From Rickettsiales bacterium (GTDB lineage: Bacteria > Pseudomonadota > Alphaproteobacteria > Rs-D84), in assembly GCA_031283565.1 (NCBI GenBank), contig JAITBM010000054.1:1-7837 (forward strand): 7,837 nt of DNA, in the 5' to 3' direction. Of this stretch, positions 1 through 5,888 are shown one piece after another. The notes under the pieces are model-generated. The model saw only the letters and a list, made by a program, of their open reading frames with translations, was not told where the DNA came from and ran no database searches. Made by a program: the position numbers and the translations under genes. How positions within the stretch are numbered: the stretch's first letter is position 1; the number at the start of each line of letters is the position of its first letter.

Positions 1-40
1 GGAATTTATTTTCCTAGATTTTCACGAATGGAAATACTGA

Positions 41-439
41 TGTCGTTGGAAGATAAAATTTTTAAGACGTGGACCCACAGAATGCTTATGTCTATATCGC
101 CGGGATTTTTTGAATGAAAACAATTTATGGTTTCCAAAAAACATGTTCGTGAAAGAAGATTCCATATTCTCAATGATGGCCGCGTATCATGCCCGTGGCA
201 TTGCGACAATTCCAGGCGCAGTTTATCATTGCATTGCCATTCCGACTTCTATCGGTCATGCCGGACCGAGCGGAGCAGTAAGCCGGCGTGGAAACAATGA
301 TCAGGCTTGGAGAGATTTCGTAAAATTTTGCAAAGAGGGCGGAATAGATAAAATTATTCAAAAAAGCAAGTCAAACCCCCCGGATAAAACTGTAAAACTG
401 GAATTCATGCATGCGGCAATCTGGAAAAAAGATTTGTGA
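41..439 (+). pseudogene. Decayed family 2 glycosyltransferase, C-terminal fragment
   Basis: The frame open from 41 to the TGA at 437-439 contains YRRDFLNENNLWFPKNMF followed by VKEDSIF. This resembles the segment of family 2 (GT-A fold) glycosyltransferases where a basic YRR.FL helix precedes an acidic ED motif. Such enzymes transfer sugars to surface polysaccharide or LPS in the cytoplasm. An intact enzyme needs an N-terminal nucleotide-sugar binding half, but this frame has a TGA at 38-40. The bases before about 90 read more plausibly in another frame (DKIFKTWTHRM at about 52-84), which implies a frameshift. A TTG at 110 could begin a 109-residue remnant, but it has no convincing Shine-Dalgarno sequence and would lack the donor-binding half. 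The DNA is visibly more AT-rich than the genes to the right. I judge it a relic. Family assignment is by motif only, and the upstream part lies outside the window. Confidence 0.55.
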
Positions 440-449
440 TGACGGGATC

Positions 450-533
450 AAATATTATCTTTTCGGCATAGAAATCTTTGCCAATCGCAAATTCCCGTAC
501 GGCGACAAAACGAAATATTATCTTTTTGGCATA
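450..533 (+). repeat. Two 21-base direct repeats, 63-base period, encoding KYYLFGI
   Basis: A 21-base sequence at 450-470 recurs at 513-533 with a single C/T difference. The offset is 63 bases, exactly 21 codons. Both copies read KYYLFGI in the same plus-strand frame, which is open from 396 to the TAG at 552-554. The peptide is KYYLFGIEIF, a short linker ending YGDKT, then KYYLFGIYVF. Similar K-[YF]-[YF]-L-[FL]-G-I-P tails occur at the C-termini of some glycosyltransferases (family knowledge from memory). The stretch is therefore probably the out-of-frame tail of the glycosyltransferase relic just upstream. Confidence 0.6.
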
Positions 534-554
534 TATGTTTTTAGAATATGTTAG

Positions 555-736
555 TGTTTGAACCACATGGCAGAGCTTGGTTTCGCCTGGTCTGGGCAAG
601 CGGCGCCAAAACCGGAAAAACAACAACAATGAAAACCTATGCATGAAGGTACATCCCTCTTTATCCGCTATCCTGTCAGATATGCCATACCTGAAACTAC
701 TCGCAATCCAGTTTTATGCAGAGATTACCTTTCCCT
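555..736. other. Intergenic stretch with no recognisable gene
   Basis: This stretch lies between the glycosyltransferase relic and the stop of the RNHCP gene. A 21-codon plus-strand frame (567-632, ending in KPEKQQQ) shares the frame of the KYYLFGI repeats after their TAG. It may be more decayed coding sequence, but it matches nothing I know. I see no tRNA, no promoter and no clear terminator for the minus-strand RNHCP gene. Confidence 0.4.
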
Positions 737-1051
737 TTAAGCTTTGCGCATCGCGCAATCCCGCATTACGCGCACCAGCGCGTCGAAGTCATCATTTTCG
801 GCGGACTTGTTGCGACGTACTTTGCCGCATTTTTCGCAACGGTGTACTATGATATATCCTCTGTTATTTGCCTCGATCCCTATCGGGATCATCAATCCGC
901 CGCAGTTTGATGCCCTGTCTCCGGGATTGATGTCGACATCTTTGCTGCATAGACAGGCTGTGCAATGGTTGGTGTATCCGTCGCCGACAACTTGCGCGCC
1001 GCATTTTTCGCAGATAAAGTCTTCAATCTTTCGCTGAAATTTCTTCGTCAT
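737..1051 (-). CDS. RNHCP domain-containing zinc-ribbon protein
   Basis: This 104-residue protein matches the RNHCP family (Pfam RNHCP) over nearly its whole length. Visible hallmarks are RKIEDFICEKCGAQV at 7-21, the signature YTNHCTACL at 26-34, DINPGDR at 40-46, CGGLM at 50-54, HRCEKCGKVRRN at 70-81 and the terminal DDFDALV. Cysteine/histidine pairs (C14/C17, H29/C30/C33, C72/C75) suggest two metal-binding knuckles, probably zinc. The signature arginine is Thr here (TNHCT rather than RNHCP). The molecular role of the family is unknown to me; a small cytoplasmic nucleic-acid or protein binder would be a guess. I place the start at the ATG at 1049-1051, because the family homology begins there and a promoter abuts it. 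The frame could extend to 1165, but the added residues do not resemble the family. It is divergent from the cold-shock gene. Confidence 0.85.
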   Translation of the reverse strand: MTKKFQRKIEDFICEKCGAQVVGDGYTNHCTACLCSKDVDINPGDRASNCGGLMIPIGIEANNRGYIIVHRCEKCGKVRRNKSAENDDFDALVRVMRDCAMRKA

Positions 1052-1057
1052 AGTGCA

Positions 1058-1085
1058 AAAATAGCAAATTCCGCCCGATTTGCAA
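1058..1085 (-). promoter_or_regulatory. Promoter of the RNHCP gene, likely leaderless
   Basis: On the minus strand, TTGCAA (1080-1085) is followed after 16 bases by TATTTT (1058-1063). Only six bases then separate the -10 hexamer from the ATG, so transcription would start at or next to the A of the start codon. No Shine-Dalgarno sequence precedes the ATG. Confidence 0.5.
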
Positions 1086-1102
1086 AGGTTGTAATTATTT
1101 AT

Positions 1103-1131
1103 TTGCAATTTGGTGTATTTGTTTATATAAT
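1103..1131 (+). promoter_or_regulatory. Strong sigma-70-type promoter of the cold-shock gene
   Basis: TTGCAA (1103-1108), a 17-base spacer and a perfect TATAAT (1126-1131) lie upstream of the cold-shock gene. Predicted initiation near 1138 gives a leader of about 42 bases, with AAGGA at 1166-1170 nine bases before the ATG. Its -35 element lies 17 bases from that of the divergent RNHCP promoter, so one protein bound between them could affect both. Confidence 0.75.
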
Positions 1132-1150
1132 ACGAAAGCGGGCAGAATGT

Positions 1151-1162
1151 TTTGCGCGCAAA
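1151..1162. promoter_or_regulatory. 12-base perfect palindrome in the csp leader
   Basis: TTTGCGCGCAAA is a perfect palindrome about 13 bases downstream of the predicted csp transcription start and just before the Shine-Dalgarno sequence. It could be a protein operator. As RNA it could only form a small hairpin or dimerise. There is no direct evidence of function. Confidence 0.3.
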
Positions 1163-1179
1163 CATAAGGATTTAAAATT

Positions 1180-1521
1180 ATGCGTCAAGGTAAAATGAAG
1201 TGGTACAACGGGAAAAAGTGCTTCGGTTTCGTCGCGCCGGATACCCCGAACGAAGCCGGCAATCAGGATGATGTTTTTGTCCATGCGTCAGCGCTGCACA
1301 CGGCCGATCTGCGATATCTGAACGAGGGTGATGTTATCACGTTCGACGACGAGGAACGGGGCGGCAAGCTGTCTGCAACCAATGTGAAGCTCGTTTCGCG
1401 AGACGAGGAGTCAGCCCGCCGGTTTTCGGAGCACAGAGGCGAGCGTCGCCCGAAATGGGAAGACAAGGACGGCGGCGATGGCAAAAAAGGTTTCTTTGGA
1501 AAGATCTTCAAGAAAGACTAA
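1180..1521 (+). CDS. Cold-shock domain protein with charged C-terminal tail
   Basis: The first 72 or so residues form a cold-shock domain, a five-stranded OB fold that binds single-stranded RNA or DNA. GKMKWYN opens strand 1, the RNP1-like motif KKCFGFV spans 12-18, the RNP2-like motif DVFVHAS spans 31-37, and EGDVITFD...KLSATNVKLV closes the domain. Canonical RNP1 is KGFGF, so the first Gly is Cys14 here. CspA-type proteins are about 70 residues; this one is 113, with a hydrophilic Arg/Lys/Glu/Asp tail ending GFFGKIFKKD. Such proteins are usually cytoplasmic RNA chaperones or antiterminators. It starts at the ATG at 1180, with AAGGA at 1166-1170, and is transcribed alone from the promoter at 1103-1131 to the terminator at 1546-1571. 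Whether it is cold-induced cannot be told from the sequence. Confidence 0.92.
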   Translation: MRQGKMKWYNGKKCFGFVAPDTPNEAGNQDDVFVHASALHTADLRYLNEGDVITFDDEERGGKLSATNVKLVSRDEESARRFSEHRGERRPKWEDKDGGDGKKGFFGKIFKKD

Positions 1522-1545
1522 AACCTAAAGATTTGCAAAGCTTTG

Positions 1546-1571
1546 AAAAATCGGCTTCGGCCGATTTTTTT
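1546..1571 (+). terminator. Rho-independent terminator after the cold-shock gene
   Basis: A 10-bp stem (1546-1555 with 1560-1569) is capped by a stable C(TTCG)G tetraloop. It runs into a seven-T stretch, 25 bases after the csp stop. The A-rich left arm also gives a shorter T-tract on the opposite strand, but no gene needs it there. Confidence 0.9.
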
Positions 1572-1648
1572 ATGCCAATCAGGCCCGTTATTGGGGGACG
1601 ACCGGGGGGGCGCTTTTGCATCTTAAAACGAGAAAAACGTCATTGCGC

Positions 1649-1677
1649 TTGCGCGTGCCTGCTTTTTCTTGTATATT
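1649..1677 (+). promoter_or_regulatory. bamA: Promoter of bamA, likely leaderless
   Basis: TTGCGC (1649-1654), a 17-base spacer and TATATT (1672-1677) are followed by only seven pyrimidine-rich bases before the ATG at 1685. No Shine-Dalgarno sequence lies between the -10 and the ATG, so the mRNA probably begins at or one base before the start codon. Confidence 0.5.
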
Positions 1678-1684
1678 CCACCCC

Positions 1685-3949
1685 ATGAGAAAAGTGCCAT
1701 TGCTTTTTGCCGCCATGCTCGCGCCGCTTTGCGCGCCAGCCGCCCCGGTCAGCCGCATGGATATTTCCGGCAACAGGCGCATGGATGCGGAATCCGTGAA
1801 AATCATGACCGGCGTGGAAACCGGCGACGATATATCCGAATCAGGGCTGAACGATATAGCAAAAAAATTGCAGGCGACGGGGTATTTTAACAATGTCAGC
1901 GCAACCATGTCGGGCGGCGTGCTGAAGATACAAGTCGATGAGGCTCCGGTCATAGGCCAGGTTACTATCGAAGGAGCGGACAAGATCTCGCTGGATGACT
2001 TGAAAAAAGAGATTCGAACGGCAGCGCGCGGGTCGTTCAGCGAATCCGCGGTCGGTGCGGATGTTCAGCGCATGCTGGCGCTTTATCAGCGCGTGGGGCT
2101 TCATGGTACGAAGATAGAGCCCAAGAAAATCGCCCTCGACGGCAATCGAATGAACATAGTGTTCGAAATAACCGAGGGGGCCCCGGCCTATATTGAAAGC
2201 ATTGATTTCACGGGCAACAAGGCCTTTTCCGGCAGGGTCCTGCGAGGGGCCATGCTGTCGCGCGAGCGGGCGTGGTGGCGCTTCATGACGCAATTCGACG
2301 TGTACGACGCCGACAGGATATCCTATGACCAGCAGCTTTTGCGCCAGTTCTATATGAAGAACGGATATGTGGATTTTAAGATCCTGTCGGCTGCGGGAAC
2401 TTTTTCGCCCGACAGGGCCGAATATGCTCTGACGATCGATGTAGACGAGGGCATGCGGTACAGGTTTGGAAAAATCACCATCCGCAACCCCTTTCCCGAC
2501 GTGCCCGATGACGGGCTTGCGGACACGGTTTTGGCTCGTGATGGCGGTGTGTACAACATAGATGAAGTCGAGGCCACCATATCGGGGCTGCGGTCCAAGG
2601 TCGCGGAATACGGATACGCGTTCATAAATGTCGAGATTATTCCGAACAAGCGCGACGCGGATCTGGCGATAGACATTGTTTTCGACATACAGAAGACCAA
2701 CAGGATGTATATAAACGATATAAACATTCTGGGCAATGTCCGGACATTCGATTCCGTGATAGAGCAGCTGACGAACATAAGAGCCGGCGATCCGTTCTCG
2801 CTGAATGAAATCGAGGGCGCGAGGCAGCGGCTGATGCGCACGCAGTATTTCAAGAATGCCGACATGGTGCCGTCCCGCATTCCGGATACTAATCTGATGA
2901 ATCTTGACATAAGGGTGGGCGAGCAGCCGACGGGGGAGCTTTCCGGCGGGCTCGGCTGGTCTAACATAAACGGCTTTATGATAGATGCCGGCATAGCGGA
3001 GAAGAATTTCATGGGGCGCGGGCAGGTGGTGCAGTTGAAGGGGTCGATAGCGCAGTATCAAAAGCAGGCCCTGTTCAGCTTCACGGAGCCATACATGTTC
3101 GGCCGCCAATTGTCCGGCGGATTTGACGTAAACTATACGATGTACAATTACGGGTCCCTCGGCAGTTTCGCATATGACCGGGATTCGCTGAACTTGGCGA
3201 CGCGCCTTGGCTGGCGCCTGACGGACAACTGGTCCCAGACTATGCGGCTGTCGGCGGCGTTCGACCAGAATTATGACCTGCATTCGCTGACGGGGTGGCA
3301 AAAGGCCAATTTGTATACTCTTGGGACGTCGCTGCGGTATTACAATCTGGATACGAATTTCGCGCAGCAGACCCATACGGGAATCGTTGCGAATTTGTCG
3401 GCGGCGTATACCGGATTCGGCAGCACGGAAACTTTCATGAGGTACGGGGCCGACGTAACCGGGCTGTTTAATTTCCTATCGGACAGGTGGCAGCTGAAAT
3501 CGTCGCTTGAAGGCGGCTATATAGACCTTATGGGGCAAAGCTATATTTCGCGCGTGTACCGCTATTTTCTTGGCGGCGAGAGCCTGCGCGGATTCGATGT
3601 CGCCGGAATAGGAAGCAGGAACTGGTACTATAACACATACGCGCTTGGCGGGCTTTGGAAAATAAACGGCACGACGCAGCTGAACTTTCCGATATTCATT
3701 CCGGATGAATATCAGGTAAAGGGCTTTGTCTTTGCGGATTACGGAATACTGGGGCGTCCGCCGAAAGAAGAAGAAATGTTTTTTGCAACGGACAATTTTA
3801 TCGACAGCGATTTTCGCGCCAGCTGGGGCGTTGGAATATACTGGAATACGCCGATGGGCCCGATGAATTTCTCGTGGGGTTTTCCGATTGTGAAAAAGCC
3901 GTATGACCGCGAGCAGCGATTTCTTCTCTCGTTCGCAACCCAGTTCTGA
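1685..3949 (+). CDS. bamA: Outer membrane protein assembly factor BamA
   Basis: BamA is the Omp85 core of the BAM complex, which folds and inserts beta-barrel proteins into the outer membrane. From the ATG at 1685 it has 754 residues. A signal peptide with a short basic start and hydrophobic core ends near APAA (17-20). Five POTRA repeats follow: about 22-90, 91-170 (from VIGQVTIEG), 171-264 (from YIESIDFTGNKAF), 265-347 and 348-415 (from YINDINILGNVRT). The barrel starts near 416 (GELSGGLGWSNINGFM). The lid-loop motif is LRGF at 634-637, with the conserved Arg at 635 where VRGF is usual. The C-terminus LLSFATQF ends in Phe, a proper beta-signal. In-frame upstream codons allow a start at 1616, but the signal peptide and adjoining promoter favour 1685. 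The usual rseP, skp and lpxD neighbours are absent. It converges with murI, 31 bases from stop to stop. Confidence 0.97.
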   Translation: MRKVPLLFAAMLAPLCAPAAPVSRMDISGNRRMDAESVKIMTGVETGDDISESGLNDIAKKLQATGYFNNVSATMSGGVLKIQVDEAPVIGQVTIEGADKISLDDLKKEIRTAARGSFSESAVGADVQRMLALYQRVGLHGTKIEPKKIALDGNRMNIVFEITEGAPAYIESIDFTGNKAFSGRVLRGAMLSRERAWWRFMTQFDVYDADRISYDQQLLRQFYMKNGYVDFKILSAAGTFSPDRAEYALTIDVDEGMRYRFGKITIRNPFPDVPDDGLADTVLARDGGVYNIDEVEATISGLRSKVAEYGYAFINVEIIPNKRDADLAIDIVFDIQKTNRMYINDINILGNVRTFDSVIEQLTNIRAGDPFSLNEIEGARQRLMRTQYFKNADMVPSRIPDTNLMNLDIRVGEQPTGELSGGLGWSNINGFMIDAGIAEKNFMGRGQVVQLKGSIAQYQKQALFSFTEPYMFGRQLSGGFDVNYTMYNYGSLGSFAYDRDSLNLATRLGWRLTDNWSQTMRLSAAFDQNYDLHSLTGWQKANLYTLGTSLRYYNLDTNFAQQTHTGIVANLSAAYTGFGSTETFMRYGADVTGLFNFLSDRWQLKSSLEGGYIDLMGQSYISRVYRYFLGGESLRGFDVAGIGSRNWYYNTYALGGLWKINGTTQLNFPIFIPDEYQVKGFVFADYGILGRPPKEEEMFFATDNFIDSDFRASWGVGIYWNTPMGPMNFSWGFPIVKKPYDREQRFLLSFATQF

Positions 3950-3980
3950 CTTTTAGCGTTTTGTCGTCATGCGGAGAAAC

Positions 3981-4823
3981 CTAGAGATTTATTTGGACGG
4001 GGGAGAACGAATGGCCCTTCTCGCCTAAAATTCTGGCGGCCTGGGCCATGTATCCGTCGTTCAGATCGCTGACAGCGCAAAAGCGGGTGCCGTTTTTCGA
4101 AAGCATGCTCTCTATGTCCGAATGCCGCTGCAGGTAGTCGGCCAACGAATCTGGTATTATGTCGTCTTGGGAAATAATCGGGACTTTGGCTAGTTTTGCA
4201 AACAGATTCTTATAGGCCGGGTAATGCGTGCAGCCAAGGATGAGCCCCTGAATGCCGGAGCCGTCGAACTTCGCCAGATAATCCGCGATGATGGCTGCGG
4301 CATATTTGTCGCCGTCGTTTTCGACAAGCGGCACTATCAGCGGCGTGGGAACTCCGATTACTGCGGTATTGGAAAGTTTTGCCAGCTCTGCCTCATATGC
4401 CTTTGACTTGATCGTCGATGCCGTGCCCACAAGTCCGACCCGTTCCAGATTCATCCGAGCCACGGCCTCCATGGTCGGGATCGCCACGCCGAGAATGCGC
4501 CTGTTTGGATATTTCGCGGGCAGATATTCCTTTTGCAATTTGCGCAGGGCCGCTATGGACGCAGTGTTGCAGGCTATGACGGCAAGGACGCAGTTTTGTT
4601 CTCCGAACAGATAGTCCATGGCCCGCCCGCAATGCCCGCAGATTATGTCGCTTGACCGCGAACCGTACGGCATATTAGCCGTATCGCCGAAATACGCGAA
4701 ATCGTACTGCGGCAGACGGGCGCAAATCGCGCTCAGTATTACAAGGCCGCCGAGCCCAGAATCAAAGACCCCGATTTTCATGCGCCCCGGTTGATTTTGG
4801 TCTATTTTATGACTATTATTCAT
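3981..4823 (-). CDS. murI: Glutamate racemase
   Basis: MurI interconverts L- and D-glutamate in the cytoplasm, supplying D-Glu for peptidoglycan stem peptides. Family motifs are complete. IGVFDSGLGGL at 17-27 carries the Asp/Ser of the active site, YFGDTANMPYGSRS spans 44-57, and ACNTAS at 84-89 holds the first catalytic Cys85. GTASTIKS lies at 133-140, and LGCTHYP at 196-202 holds the second catalytic Cys198 and the His. The two cysteines act as acid and base from opposite sides of the substrate. I chose the ATG at 4821-4823 (280 residues) because a promoter ends six bases upstream. The ATG at 4779-4781 (MKIGVFDSG, 266 residues) is close to where most homologues start and is the main alternative. 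A TTG further upstream, at 4841, is unlikely. It is divergent from trmD and convergent with bamA. Confidence 0.96.
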   Translation of the reverse strand: MNNSHKIDQNQPGRMKIGVFDSGLGGLVILSAICARLPQYDFAYFGDTANMPYGSRSSDIICGHCGRAMDYLFGEQNCVLAVIACNTASIAALRKLQKEYLPAKYPNRRILGVAIPTMEAVARMNLERVGLVGTASTIKSKAYEAELAKLSNTAVIGVPTPLIVPLVENDGDKYAAAIIADYLAKFDGSGIQGLILGCTHYPAYKNLFAKLAKVPIISQDDIIPDSLADYLQRHSDIESMLSKNGTRFCAVSDLNDGYMAQAARILGEKGHSFSPVQINL

Positions 4824-4829
4824 GGCGCG

Positions 4830-4857
4830 AATATAACACAAAGGATTCGAGTTGCAA
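4830..4857 (-). promoter_or_regulatory. murI: Promoter of murI, leaderless and overlapping the trmD start
   Basis: On the minus strand, TTGCAA (4852-4857), a 16-base spacer and TATATT (4830-4835) end six bases before the ATG at 4823, with no Shine-Dalgarno sequence. The -35 hexamer contains the TTG start codon of trmD on the other strand. On the plus strand TATAAC (4832-4837), with ATGACT at 4809-4814 and a 17-base gap, could be a weak trmD -10/-35 overlapping this -10. That arrangement would start transcription inside the trmD Shine-Dalgarno sequence, so I do not annotate it. Confidence 0.5.
4840..4845 (+). promoter_or_regulatory. trmD: Shine-Dalgarno sequence fixing the TTG start of trmD
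   Basis: AAAGGA lies six bases before the TTG at 4852. It is the best evidence for this start, because there is no ATG near the conserved N-terminus. Confidence 0.7.
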
Positions 4858-5535
4858 GTTCATTTTAACATATTGACGCTTTTTCCAGAAATGTTCCCCG
4901 GAACTCTTGGAGCCGGAGTGGTCGGCCGTGCCCTTGGCAGCGCTTGGTCGTATAACGCCGTGAATTTGCGCAGCTTTTCGGAGAACAGCTATGGCAGCGT
5001 GGACGATGCGGCTTTTGGCGGCATGGACGGGCAGGTAATGCAGGCGCCGCCCCTTGCCCGCGCCATCGATAGCTTGGATCCCGGAAAAATCATTTGCTTT
5101 TCACCGCGCGGAAAACTGTGGAGCCAGAAAATGGCCCGGCAGTGCGCGTGCCAGCGGAATTTCACATTGATATGCGGCCGGTACGAGGGCATCGATCAGC
5201 GTCTGATAGACGAGTATGACATCGAAGAAATCAGCATCGGGGACTATATAATTTCGGGCGGAGAGCTGGCAGCGCAGGTTTTTATTGACAGCGTGGTTCG
5301 GCTGTGCGATAATGTGCTCCATGGCGGGGCACGGGCCACCGATAACGAGAGCTTCGAGATCGGAGGCTTGGAATGGCCGTTGTACACCCGCCCGCACGAA
5401 TGGCGCGGACGAAAAGTCCCGGAAGTCCTAGTGTCCGGACACCACGGCAACATAGAAAGGTGGCGGAAAGAGCAATCGGACGCGATAACTGAAAAGCGGC
5501 GCCCTGATTTGATAAAAGGCAATAAAAATGGCTAA
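4852..5535 (+). CDS. trmD: tRNA (guanine-N1)-methyltransferase TrmD
   Basis: TrmD is a SPOUT-class trefoil-knot dimer that methylates G37 at N1 beside the anticodon, using S-adenosylmethionine and preventing +1 frameshifts. At 227 residues it is near the usual 230-250. The TTG start yields the canonical opening F.ILTLFPEMF. Recognisable blocks are VDDAAFGGMDGQVM (50-63), FSPRGK (83-88), LICGRYEGIDQRLID (106-120), EEISIGDYIISGGELA (125-140, knot and cofactor site), LEWPLYTRP (173-181), VPEVLVSGHH (189-198) and RRPDL at the end. Two spots differ from E. coli. The glycine loop reads GGMDGQ instead of GGG.GM, and the residue matching catalytic Asp169 is Glu166 (NESF for DSF). I recall ESF in other alphaproteobacterial TrmDs, so activity is probably normal. 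It leads the operon. The usual rpsP-rimM partners are not upstream. Its end overlaps rplS by eight bases. Confidence 0.96.
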   Translation: MQVHFNILTLFPEMFPGTLGAGVVGRALGSAWSYNAVNLRSFSENSYGSVDDAAFGGMDGQVMQAPPLARAIDSLDPGKIICFSPRGKLWSQKMARQCACQRNFTLICGRYEGIDQRLIDEYDIEEISIGDYIISGGELAAQVFIDSVVRLCDNVLHGGARATDNESFEIGGLEWPLYTRPHEWRGRKVPEVLVSGHHGNIERWRKEQSDAITEKRRPDLIKGNKNG

Positions 5536-5887
5536 TGCGATAGATAAAATAGAAAAGCAGCAAATTGAAAAACTGGCTAAAACAATACCGGACTTCAAGG
5601 CCGGGGATACGATGAAAGTGTACTGCAAGATAAAAGACGGGGACAAGCTCCGCACCCAATTATTCGAGGGCTTGTGCATAGAGCGCTCTGGCGCCGGCGT
5701 GAATGCGGCGTTCACGGTTCGCAAGGAATCTTACGGAGTCGGAGTCGAAAGAAAGTTCCCGTTATTTTCGCCTGCTATAGAGAAAATAGAGAAAGTGCGC
5801 GTCGGAAAAGTAAGGCGCGCCAAACTGTTCTTCTTGCGCGCGCTGACCGGTAAAAAGGCCAGGATCGTCGAAGATCTTGGAAAATAG
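5528..5887 (+). CDS. rplS: 50S ribosomal protein L19
   Basis: L19 sits at the 30S-50S interface of the ribosome and helps form an intersubunit bridge. The 119-residue protein is full length and highly typical. It has an N-terminal helix (IDKIEKQQIEKL), an SH3-like core beginning near PDFKAGDTMKVYCKI (21-35), FEGLCIERSGAGVNAAFTVRK (46-66), the block ESYGVGVERKFPLFSP (67-82), and the basic end VRVGKVRRAKLFFLRALTGKKARI. The ATG at 5528 lies inside the last codons of trmD (8-base overlap), with AAAGG at 5515-5519 as ribosome binding site, so the two are probably translationally coupled. The trmD-rplS order is conserved across bacteria. Its own stop lies one base before the TTG I choose for the next gene. 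Confidence 0.98.
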   Translation: MANAIDKIEKQQIEKLAKTIPDFKAGDTMKVYCKIKDGDKLRTQLFEGLCIERSGAGVNAAFTVRKESYGVGVERKFPLFSPAIEKIEKVRVGKVRRAKLFFLRALTGKKARIVEDLGK

Positions 5888-5888
5888 A

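Noticed and set aside
38..40. TGA read as tryptophan (alternative genetic code)
   Set aside because: bamA ends cleanly at TGA after its C-terminal Phe, and other genes use normal stops. Decay of the glycosyltransferase explains the stop better.
555..590. tRNA-like GGTTCAAAC on the minus strand
   Set aside because: Only about three T-stem pairs form, and no acceptor, D or anticodon arm can be built around it.
405..644. 79-codon minus-strand frame with an AEKIIF/AKKIIF repeat
   Set aside because: The repetition is the antisense image of the KYYLFGI repeats. The plus-strand reading fits the neighbouring glycosyltransferase better.
1052..1165. N-terminal extension of the RNHCP protein to a start at 1165
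   Set aside because: The extra 38 residues do not resemble the family, and they cover the predicted promoter and part of the csp leader.
1841..3376. 511-codon minus-strand frame opposite bamA
   Set aside because: It is an antisense shadow of an unambiguous BamA. Its composition (Arg/His/Gln-rich, low complexity) fits no family and no promoter serves it.
3950..3980. Bidirectional terminator between bamA and murI
   Set aside because: The 31-base gap contains no inverted repeat with a T-tract. Termination here may rely on Rho or run into the opposing gene.
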